In this document: in pieces, positions 7,786 to 14,533 of the stretch
Layout: each line of letters starts with the position of its first letter
Numbering within the stretch: the stretch's first letter is position 1
Source of the DNA: an uncultured Alphaproteobacteria bacterium
GTDB taxonomy: Bacteria; Pseudomonadota; Alphaproteobacteria; Rhizobiales; Beijerinckiaceae
DNA length: 64,000 bases
Assembly: GCA_937988775.1 (NCBI GenBank)
Contig: CALKHP010000050.1
Location: 1 to 64,000 of the forward strand
Reading direction: 5' to 3'
Position numbers and translations under genes: made by a program
Notes under the pieces: model-generated
Database searches by the model: none
What the model was told of the DNA's origin: nothing
What the model saw: the letters and a program-made list of their open reading frames with translations, nothing else

Positions 7786-8626
7786 TCTGCGACCAATCCA
7801 AGCAATCGACATAGCCGGCCTCGACACCGCGCCGCCGGAAACCGGCGAGCCGATCTGCGAGCGCGTCGACCCGACGTTGCTGTGTGTCGATCCGACCTAC
7901 CAGCGCGACATCGGCGAACGCGGCATGCGCAAAATCCGGCAGATGATCGAGGCTTGGGACTGGCGTAAGTTCTCGCCGCCGATCTGCGCCTATGCCGAAC
8001 TCGAGGACGGCTCGACGGTGCTCAAGGTACTGGACGGCCAGCACACGGCTATCGCCGCCGCGAGCCATCCCGACATCAGCATGATCCCGGTCATGATCGT
8101 CGAGGCCGCGACCACACTGGAGCAAGCACAGGCTTTCGTCGGGCAGAATACCGGCCGGCTGGCGGTCACGAAGTTGCAGCTTCACCGCAGTGCCGTGGTT
8201 GCCGGTGACGAAGACGCCCTGACCGTGGATCTGGTGTGCGAGCGTGCCGGCGTGATCCTGCTCCAGCAGGCCGGCGGTAAGACTTACAAGCCTCGCGAGA
8301 CGGTCGCGATTGCCGCCATCGAGAAGCTGGCCAGCGACCGCGGCGCGATGCGCGCGCGGAAAATCCTCGAAGTTGTCGCCAAGGCTGATCCGGCGCCGTT
8401 GACGGCCGGGCAGATCAAGGCCGCCGAACTGCTGCTGACCGATCCCGAATATTGCGAAGCGTTTGATGCAGAAGACCTGACGGTGGCCATCCGTGAATGC
8501 GCGGCCACCGCTGACCGTGACGCTGCGCTCTATGCCGCAGAACACCGCAAGCCGGCCTGGCGCGGGCTCGCCACGGTCTGGTTCCGAAAGGTCAGGAAGC
8601 GGCGCCAACCGAGGGCGGCGGCATGA
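7769..8626 (+). CDS. Second ParB-like protein (DUF6551-like)
   Basis: Protein of 285 aa; the start at 7769 follows GGGAGG. The N-terminal region has ParB/Srx-fold landmarks: VDPTLLCVDPTYQRDI, a helix, W(D)WRKFSPPI, then VLDGQHTAIAA, where GQH replaces the usual G-x-x-R box. The C-terminal half is helical and may bind DNA. I associate it with the DUF6551 group found in alphaproteobacterial prophages. It is distinct in sequence from the ParB-domain protein at 3609-4511. Nuclease activity is not assured. Confidence 0.72.
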   Translation: MPSPSDLRPIQAIDIAGLDTAPPETGEPICERVDPTLLCVDPTYQRDIGERGMRKIRQMIEAWDWRKFSPPICAYAELEDGSTVLKVLDGQHTAIAAASHPDISMIPVMIVEAATTLEQAQAFVGQNTGRLAVTKLQLHRSAVVAGDEDALTVDLVCERAGVILLQQAGGKTYKPRETVAIAAIEKLASDRGAMRARKILEVVAKADPAPLTAGQIKAAELLLTDPEYCEAFDAEDLTVAIRECAATADRDAALYAAEHRKPAWRGLATVWFRKVRKRRQPRAAA

Positions 8627-8922
8627 ACGAGCTCGTCCGTCGCGCGATAGCGATCTCCATCAGCGTGGTTTCTTGGTTCGGGTACGGCCCAAGAATCGGA
8701 GTACCGATGCTGTCGACCGCCCACCAGCCAGAGGCGACGCCAGTACGCTCAGCGTGCTCTCCGAAAATGTACTCCGGCTTCAACGTTGACGATGGCCCTG
8801 TTTCGCCCTTCCGGCCTTCTGAGTCCGACATGCGCTGTACCCCGAATACGGACCGTGTCCGCATCAACGGTATCGCTGGCATTCGGGTTCCTTGCGCTTT
8901 CAATCGTGAGGTCGGGGCGTGA
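8623..8922 (+). CDS. Hypothetical early phage protein
   Basis: A 99 aa protein with no recognised domain. It contains an aromatic N-terminal segment (VVSWFGYGPRIGVPML) that could be strand-rich. ATGA overlap upstream and GTGA overlap downstream place it in the coupled early operon. Weak compositional support; coupling is the main evidence. Confidence 0.5.
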   Translation: MNELVRRAIAISISVVSWFGYGPRIGVPMLSTAHQPEATPVRSACSPKMYSGFNVDDGPVSPFRPSESDMRCTPNTDRVRINGIAGIRVPCAFNREVGA

Positions 8923-9911
8923 GCGCCACTGCAACCGTGTCCAATCTGGACATTGAGAAATTCGGCAAGGTTCGTCGCCTGATGGACAAGGGCGCGACCG
9001 AGGGCGAGCGCAAGGCTGCGCGATCGGCCGCTACCAAGATGGCAGCGCGCGCCGGCCTGTCGCTTAAGGAAGCTGTGTCCAAGATGGACGCGCCGCCAGC
9101 GACCAAGCCGGCCAACTTCTTCGAAGGCTTCGATGACTGGATGGAGCAGAAGGAGCCGGGGTGGATAGCGAAACAGGCTGCGGGGCGCGCGGCCAAGGCG
9201 AGGCTGAGGGATATCGAGCGGCGCCGCGTTATCGCTGAATATGGCAGCGAGGAAGCGGTTTTCGCAGAAACCGAGCGTGAATGCCTTCTTAGGGATGCTC
9301 TCACCCCGATCGCTGATTGGTCGACCTATTCCAACAGCCCGGAGGCCTACATAAGCGGGTTTGCCGGCTGGCGCAGCGGTGATCCGCCAGAAGCGCTCTG
9401 GCTAGCCTTGGAGAAGGCCTATCCATTCCCGACCGACCTCCACGGCGTCTGGGCGGAGTTTCTCGAATGGAAAACTCTTGATGACGACCGCTACGCCATT
9501 TTCCCGGATGGCGAGCCCAGCGTTTTCGTGCGGGCGCGTGTTGCGGCGTTAGAGCACCATCTGGACACGATGGCAGCGCCTTCGTGGGAAGGCATGCGAT
9601 CGCGCATCGGATGGCTGAACCATCGCGCGGGCCTGGAATACTCCCGCGGCGCCGCCGAGGATAAGCGGCTTTCGCGCCGGCTCTGGCAGGATCTCGAGGC
9701 CCTGTGTTTAGCCGTCAAAAATGGACAGGACAAAGGGTGCGCACAATCTGCATCCCCTTCGATCCGTCGCACCAACGCCGACAAGCGCGCCGACGTACTG
9801 TCCATGTTGGACGAGGAGCCATCCCTTTCAGATCGAGAGATTTCACGCCGTTGCGGGGTCAGCCCTCAGACGGTCGGCAACTGGCGGAAGAGGCGAGGCG
9901 GCAAAGCATGA
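8919..9911 (+). CDS. DUF2786-like protein with C-terminal helix-turn-helix
   Basis: Protein of 330 aa from a GTG start overlapping the previous stop. Residues about 12-60 (KVRRLMDKGATEGERKAA then KMAARAGLSLKEA) resemble the DUF2786 helical repeat. The C-terminal ~40 residues (SLSDREISRRCGVSPQTVGN) are a clear helix-turn-helix. The middle is Trp-rich and unassigned. It could be a DNA-binding accessory of replication or a regulator. ATGA overlap with the next gene. Confidence 0.65.
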   Translation: MSATATVSNLDIEKFGKVRRLMDKGATEGERKAARSAATKMAARAGLSLKEAVSKMDAPPATKPANFFEGFDDWMEQKEPGWIAKQAAGRAAKARLRDIERRRVIAEYGSEEAVFAETERECLLRDALTPIADWSTYSNSPEAYISGFAGWRSGDPPEALWLALEKAYPFPTDLHGVWAEFLEWKTLDDDRYAIFPDGEPSVFVRARVAALEHHLDTMAAPSWEGMRSRIGWLNHRAGLEYSRGAAEDKRLSRRLWQDLEALCLAVKNGQDKGCAQSASPSIRRTNADKRADVLSMLDEEPSLSDREISRRCGVSPQTVGNWRKRRGGKA

Positions 9912-10618
9912 CAGGAGACCGGAATATGGCGGCAGGGGCCACGAAGCCGAAGAGCAAGCGCAAAGCAGAGAAGAAGGCGGCATACCTGGCACGTCTCGCC
10001 GTCCAGCGTGTTCGCCCCGAACCGGAGCCATCCATGACGACCATCAGGACTGACGAGAAGAACGCGGGACCGACGATCGAGCGCATGGTTTCGGCCGGCA
10101 TCCCCATCGTGAGCGATATCGCCTCGCGGAAGCTGAAGGCGGTGAGCGGGCCCGAGGTCGGCCGCGACGGTGTGGTGAGGCTCAAGCAGTCGCCGCTCGA
10201 CTGGCTCGCCGCGCGTGGGAAGCTCGACCCAGACCCGCTGCGCAACCGGATCCTGCAGGACGTTGGCAGAAAATATTACGGGCACTGGTATGAGGCCGGC
10301 CTGTCGGGCATCGGCGCCATGGATTACGGCCGCACGAGCCGGGGCAGCGGCGACCCTGCGCACCAGATGCCGACTTCAGCGCATGCCGCGCACCATCGCC
10401 AGTGCTATCGAGACGCGCGCGCCAGCATCGATATGGCATGGATGGCGAAAGTTGCCGATGCGGTGGTCTGCGAGGAACAGCCCCCGGCCGAGGTCGGGCG
10501 CATTTTCGGCGAGTACGCCAGCGCTGAGACCCGCTCGGCGATCACGCTCACCATCCTGAGGGCCGCGCTAACGACGCTCGGCGGGCACTGGGGGATGCTG
10601 CCGAAGCCCGCATGTTGA
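9908..10618 (+). CDS. DUF6456-like protein, possible late regulator
   Basis: Protein of 236 aa and last gene of the early operon. A basic N-terminal stretch (KPKSKRKAEKKAAYLARL) precedes a conserved-looking core beginning SPLDWLAARGKLDPDPLRN, which resembles the DUF6456 signature. A helical C-terminal domain follows. Last place in the early operon is typical of late-gene activators or antiterminators (lambda Q position), so that role is plausible but unproven. An alternative start is the ATG at 9926. Confidence 0.6.
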   Translation: MTGDRNMAAGATKPKSKRKAEKKAAYLARLAVQRVRPEPEPSMTTIRTDEKNAGPTIERMVSAGIPIVSDIASRKLKAVSGPEVGRDGVVRLKQSPLDWLAARGKLDPDPLRNRILQDVGRKYYGHWYEAGLSGIGAMDYGRTSRGSGDPAHQMPTSAHAAHHRQCYRDARASIDMAWMAKVADAVVCEEQPPAEVGRIFGEYASAETRSAITLTILRAALTTLGGHWGMLPKPAC

Positions 10619-10665
10619 CAGCCCCGGGTCTCTATGGCATTGATTCGGTATAGCGAATTCTTGCG

Positions 10666-10689
10666 CCCGGTTCTCGCGAGCCGGGTTTT
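10666..10689 (+). terminator. Terminator of the early operon
   Basis: CCCGG at 10666-10670 pairs with CCGGG at 10681-10685, followed by TTTT. It lies 48 bp after the last early gene. Confidence 0.6.
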
Positions 10690-10715
10690 GTCATTCCCGG
10701 CTCGCGAGATTCGGG

Positions 10716-11081
10716 TCAGTAGCCCATCCACGGGACGCCGTAATAATCATTGACCCTGCGGGCACGCTCGCGATCTTCCCAGTCCCAGTCAGTACCGGAA
10801 TATTTCGGCGCGCCTTCGAGTCTGTCCTTCGTGAGGTTCACGCGATAGCCGCCAAGACTCGTATCGTAAGTCAGTTGCTCCCACGGGAGCGGGTAATGCT
10901 CGTCGCCGAAGCCGAGGAACCCGCCGAAGCTCAAAACGGCGTAGCTCACTTTCCCGTCGCGCTTGCCGATCATGATCCGCTCGATGGAGCCGATCTTCTC
11001 GCCATCGGTGCCGTAAACGTTGGTGCCTTCGACCTTGTCGCTGCCGATGAGGCCGCCAATCTCTCTGGTTTCAGTCGCCAT
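10716..11081 (-). CDS. PRC-barrel domain protein
   Basis: Protein of 121 aa, leftward against the phage operons. The PRC-barrel covers about residues 8-90 (LIGSDKVEGTNVYGTDGEKI, IERIMIGKRDGKVSYAVLSF, HYPLPWEQLTYD). The C terminus is rich in aromatic and charged residues (DWDWEDRERARRVNDYYGVPW). The start at 11081 is chosen for TAGGAGA 9 nt upstream; the open frame extends 65 codons further without support. PRC-barrel proteins are often stress-associated in rhizobia. It looks like cargo rather than a phage function. Confidence 0.85.
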   Translation of the reverse strand: MATETREIGGLIGSDKVEGTNVYGTDGEKIGSIERIMIGKRDGKVSYAVLSFGGFLGFGDEHYPLPWEQLTYDTSLGGYRVNLTKDRLEGAPKYSGTDWDWEDRERARRVNDYYGVPWMGY

Positions 11082-11413
11082 TGCTCTGTCTCCTATCACA
11101 GTGTGGGAACAGCCCTGAGGCAGGGCGCTGCGGGTCGGATGGGACAGGCGCTCGTCTGCCATTGCGTTGGCCAAGCGGAGAAACCGGGAAAAAGACCGCC
11201 TGTTCACCGTACCATCGCGCCCGGTTGACACAACCCGCAGCACTTGAACAACGCATCTCCTCGGCGAGGGTTTCACTTCGAACGCGTGGCCTGTTAGGGC
11301 CTCGTCGGTACTCGATCGTTCCAGGGCATATCGAGCCTCGCCTGAAACCTAATCGGGAGGTTGGCAGTTGAAAGCCCGTACGGCGCGGGGCGCGCCTTAG
11401 GGAGAATCTGCCT
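11082..11413. other. Divergent intergenic region (332 bp)
   Basis: Lies between the leftward PRC-barrel gene and the rightward cysteine-repeat gene. A TTGACA box is visible at 11225-11230, but the matching -10 (ACAACG) is poor. No further gene seen. Confidence 0.4.
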
Positions 11414-11740
11414 ATGTTGTCTCTGAAACATGCAGTCATTGCCGCTGTCGCCGGCGGAATGTTGGCGTTTGCCACACCATCATTTGCTTACCCATCCACA
11501 CCATCAAGCGTGGCGGCGGAAGTCGCGAACAACATTGATCACGTTGGCTGGCGATGCGGTCGCGGTTGGCATGTGAACCGTTGGGGCCACTGCGTTCGCA
11601 ATCGGGCCAGGGCCAGAAAGGTCTGTCCTCGCGGTTGGCATCTCAATCGACGCGGCACCTGCGTCCGTAATCGTCCTGCTCGGGCTTGCCCGCGAGGTTT
11701 CCACCTGAATCATCGCGGCACGTGCATCCGCAATCGATAA
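11414..11740 (+). CDS. Secreted Cys/Arg/His-repeat protein (GCG_CRPN type)
   Basis: Protein of 108 aa. A signal peptide (residues 1 to ~25, AAVAGGMLAFATPSFA) is followed by a linker and three repeats of the form C-x-R-G-W/F-H-x-N-x-x-G-x-C-V/I-R-N-R (about 48-108). Paired cysteines flanking aromatic/His-rich motifs match the small GCG_CRPN group of Proteobacteria. Likely periplasmic with disulfides. The ribosome site GGGAGA is upstream. Not an obvious phage gene; cargo. Confidence 0.78.
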   Translation: MLSLKHAVIAAVAGGMLAFATPSFAYPSTPSSVAAEVANNIDHVGWRCGRGWHVNRWGHCVRNRARARKVCPRGWHLNRRGTCVRNRPARACPRGFHLNHRGTCIRNR

Positions 11741-11827
11741 GAGGAGCATTGGCAGCGCGGAAGGGCACTCTGCGCTGCCGAACTACCCTCCGAGCGCGAG
11801 TAGCGGAGAGCTAGAGAAGCACTGATT

Positions 11828-12136
11828 TCAGACCTTCGCCTTTTCGAGCACGTCGCTCATCTTCGACCGCCAGTCCTTGCCGGTAGCCTTGAACTTGGCA
11901 AGCGTGCCCGGCGCCACCCGCAGGGTGATGGCCTGCAACGGTGCGTCGACCTTCGGCCGGCCGCGTGAGCGCTTGATGCTCTCGGCCAGGTTAGGGAACG
12001 CCTCGGCAAACGGTTTGGCTTGGGCAAGCTGCTCGTCCGTGGCCTCCGCATCGTCCGGGTCGGCAGCGATCTGGCGCTGGATCTCGGCCTCTTCCTCATC
12101 GGTGAGAGGCTTCATGTTCTTGAACTTGATAGCCAT
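11828..12136 (-). CDS. brnA: BrnA-family antitoxin
   Basis: Protein of 102 aa. The acidic N-terminal part (PLTDEEEAEIQRQIAADPDD) binds toxin in this family. The C-terminal part (RGRPKVDAPLQAITLRVAPG then LAKFKATGKDWRSKMSDVL) is the DNA-binding ribbon-helix-helix. It starts at the stop of the toxin gene (toxin first, antitoxin second), the standard brnTA order. It should neutralise BrnT and repress the operon through the repeats at 12384-12438. Confidence 0.9.
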   Translation of the reverse strand: MAIKFKNMKPLTDEEEAEIQRQIAADPDDAEATDEQLAQAKPFAEAFPNLAESIKRSRGRPKVDAPLQAITLRVAPGTLAKFKATGKDWRSKMSDVLEKAKV

Positions 12137-12381
12137 CAGAGGTTCCTTTCCTTTCTGCTGGCCCGCCGCATCGAAATAACCGAGATGGCCTCCGATCCGA
12201 GGGGCTTGAAGATCACGGCAAGGATGATCTTGCCACGGAACTCGCCGATTGCCATGAAGCGCTCTTTCTTCGCGGGCAGCACCGTTGCGCCCATGAAGAA
12301 CTCGTCATCGAGGTCGGCGAAATCGAGCCCCCGGTTTGCGAGGTTGGTCTGCCGCTTCGGTTCGTCCCAGACGATCTTCAT
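12136..12381 (-). CDS. brnT: BrnT-family toxin
   Basis: Protein of 81 aa with the BrnT pattern: VWDEPKRQTNLANRGLDFAD at the N terminus, a central beta hairpin (FMAIGEFRGKIILAVIF) and the C-terminal ISMRRASRKER holding basic residues characteristic of this RelE-like ribonuclease fold. It would cleave RNA and slow growth when free. It is first in a leftward two-gene operon with brnA. Likely a prophage stabilisation or defence cargo. Confidence 0.9.
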   Translation of the reverse strand: MKIVWDEPKRQTNLANRGLDFADLDDEFFMGATVLPAKKERFMAIGEFRGKIILAVIFKPLGSEAISVISMRRASRKERNL

Positions 12382-12383
12382 GT

Positions 12384-12438
12384 ATTATTCGTACACGGAT
12401 AATCAGAAGCGGTCAACATTATTCGTACACCGATAATC
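12384..12438. promoter_or_regulatory. brnTA operator: two direct copies of an imperfect palindrome
   Basis: ATTATTCGTACAC-(G/C)GATAATC occurs at 12384-12404 and 12418-12438, one mismatch between copies, 34 bp apart. Each copy is a near palindrome (ATTAT-CGT...CG-ATAAT). The first copy starts 3 bp before the toxin start codon. This is the expected place for autoregulation by BrnA. An extra partial copy is at about 12450-12457. Confidence 0.7.
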
Positions 12439-12491
12439 ATCAGTACACGTACATTATTACCCCGAGCGCTCAAACCGCAGGGAAGGTCATC

Positions 12492-13022
12492 ATGTCCCCA
12501 GAGGAGATCAAGGCAAAGGCCGACCGTGCAGAGGGCAAGAAGCCGGCTAAGCCTCAAGGCGCGGGAGGCCGACCGCCATCGTACAAGGCGCCATTCGCCA
12601 AGCAGGCCGAGAAGCTCTGCGCCCTCGGTGCCACGGACGAGGATCTCGCCGACTTTTTCGAGGTCAACGTCAGGACTATCTCGCGATGGAAGGTGCAGCA
12701 CGAGGAGTTTTGTCAGGCCTTAAAGGCTGGCAAGACCGAAGCCGATGATCGTGTCGAGCGCGCGCTGTATCAGAAGGCGGTAGGCTACGAGCAGGACGCG
12801 GTGAAGATATTCATGCCGGCGGGCGCTGCCGAACCGGTCTACGCGGAATACCGTGAGAAGATGGCGCCCGACACCACGGCATGCATCTTCTGGCTGAAGA
12901 ACCGGCGTAAGGATGAGTGGCGGGACAAGCTCGACCATGAGCATTCCGGCAAGGTCGATCTCGCGCCGACGCTGATCTACGAGAACGTGCCCGGCCAGCC
13001 ACGCAAGGACGATGGACACTAG
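12492..13022 (+). CDS. Terminase small subunit
   Basis: Protein of 176 aa that would recognise the packaging site on phage DNA. The N-terminal basic region precedes a helix-turn-helix (AEKLCALGATDEDLADFFEV, NVRTISRWK), and the C-terminal part (APDTTACIFWLKNRRKDEWR) is typical of this family. The start at 12492 has GGAAGG 6 nt upstream. It overlaps the large subunit gene by 11 bp and opens the late region. Confidence 0.88.
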   Translation: MSPEEIKAKADRAEGKKPAKPQGAGGRPPSYKAPFAKQAEKLCALGATDEDLADFFEVNVRTISRWKVQHEEFCQALKAGKTEADDRVERALYQKAVGYEQDAVKIFMPAGAAEPVYAEYREKMAPDTTACIFWLKNRRKDEWRDKLDHEHSGKVDLAPTLIYENVPGQPRKDDGH

Positions 13023-14523
13023 CGCGCAGGCGATCAGGATTGCCCTGCATCCGAAACAATGGGCGGCTTTCCTTTCTGATGCGACGGAGATTCTGTACGG
13101 AGGCGCGGCGGGCGGCGGCAAGTCGCATCTGATGCGCCAGGCGGCCATCGCGTGGTGTTCCGAGATACCGGGCCTTCAGGTCTACCTGTTCAGGCGCATT
13201 CGCGACGACCTGGTCAAGAACCATATGGAAGGGCCGAAGGGCTTCCGGGCGCTGTTGGCGGGTTGGGTGGATTGCGGCTTCGTCACGATCGTCGAGGATG
13301 AAATCAGGTTCTGGAACGGCAGCAAGATCTACCTTTGCCACTGCAAGGACGAGAAGGATCGCTTCAAATACCAGGGCTCTGAAATCCACGTCCTGCTGGT
13401 CGACGAGCTGACGCACTTCACGGACGTGATCTACCGCTTCCTGCGCAACCGCGTCCGTATGGTCGGCATCACGCTGCCGGAACGATACAGGGGCAAGTTC
13501 CCGCGCATCATCTGCGGCGCCAACCCCGGCGGCATCGGGCACCAATTCGTCAAGATGACGTTCATCGACGGCGTGAAGCCGATGGAGGTCTGCCGGGCGC
13601 CGAGGTCCGAGGGCGGCATGCTCCGTCAGTTCATACCGGCCCAACTCGAGGACAACCCGAGCATGGCCGCGGATGATCCGGGCTATGATGATCGCCTGCA
13701 CGGCCTTGGCTCTGAGAGCCTGGTCAGGGCAATGCGCTATGGCGACTGGGATATCATTGATGGCGCGTTCTTCGACAACTTCCGGCAGGACCGCCACGTT
13801 GTCAGGCCATTCGTCATCCCGGACCATTGGCTGCGGTTCAGGGCGGGCGACTGGGGCAGTGCAAAGCCGTTTGCTTTTGGCTGGTACGCTGTCGTGTCGG
13901 ATGACTTTGAGGCGGCGCCAGCTCGGATTATTCCCCGCGGCGCCTTGGTCAAGTATCGCGAGTGGTACGGAATTGCGTTGGACGCGAACGGCAAGTTCAA
14001 GCCCGACGTTGGCTTGAAGATGAATGCCGAGATCGTTGGCGCCGGCGTGAGAAGCCGAGATTATGAGGACAGAATATCCTATGGGGTCCTCGACCCCGCA
14101 GCTTTCTCCCAAGATGGGGGCCCGTCGATTGCCGAGCGCATGGCGCGGGGCAGTGATGGGACCAACGGCGCGACGTTCAGGCCAGCCGACAACAAACGCG
14201 TGGCACAACGTGGTGCGATGGGCGGCTGGGATCAACTGAGATCGCGTCTGGACGGTGATGAAGATGGCCGGCCGATGCTGGTGTTCTTCGATACCTGTGT
14301 TCACGCGATCAGGACAATCCCGGCGCTCCAGCACGACGAAGCGCGCCCGGAAGATCTGAATACCGAAATGGAAGACCATGCGGCGGATGAAACCCGCTAC
14401 GCCTGCATGTCTCGGCCGTGGGTCAGGAAGGCCCCGGCACCGCCACCTCGGAAGCCTCTACCCGGCCAGGTGAGATTGCCTGGCCCGCCATTGCCGCAAT
14501 CGGCCACCCGCATCCGTCTGTAG
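13012..14523 (+). CDS. Terminase large subunit
   Basis: Packaging ATPase/nuclease of 503 aa. Walker A GGAAGGGKS is at about residues 30-38, Walker B LLVDELTHF at about 126-134, and the coupling motif region is CGANPGG. The C-terminal nuclease domain shows AGDWG (metal-binding Asp) and later acidic residues. It works with the small subunit and portal to package DNA into the prohead. Length is normal. Confidence 0.95.
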   Translation: MDTSAQAIRIALHPKQWAAFLSDATEILYGGAAGGGKSHLMRQAAIAWCSEIPGLQVYLFRRIRDDLVKNHMEGPKGFRALLAGWVDCGFVTIVEDEIRFWNGSKIYLCHCKDEKDRFKYQGSEIHVLLVDELTHFTDVIYRFLRNRVRMVGITLPERYRGKFPRIICGANPGGIGHQFVKMTFIDGVKPMEVCRAPRSEGGMLRQFIPAQLEDNPSMAADDPGYDDRLHGLGSESLVRAMRYGDWDIIDGAFFDNFRQDRHVVRPFVIPDHWLRFRAGDWGSAKPFAFGWYAVVSDDFEAAPARIIPRGALVKYREWYGIALDANGKFKPDVGLKMNAEIVGAGVRSRDYEDRISYGVLDPAAFSQDGGPSIAERMARGSDGTNGATFRPADNKRVAQRGAMGGWDQLRSRLDGDEDGRPMLVFFDTCVHAIRTIPALQHDEARPEDLNTEMEDHAADETRYACMSRPWVRKAPAPPPRKPLPGQVRLPGPPLPQSATRIRL

Positions 14524-14533
14524 GACGCTCCAT

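Noticed and set aside
12811..14379. Leftward 522-codon frame opposite terminase
   Set aside because: Antisense shadow; the plus strand encodes terminase with Walker motifs and the leftward product has no plausible fold.
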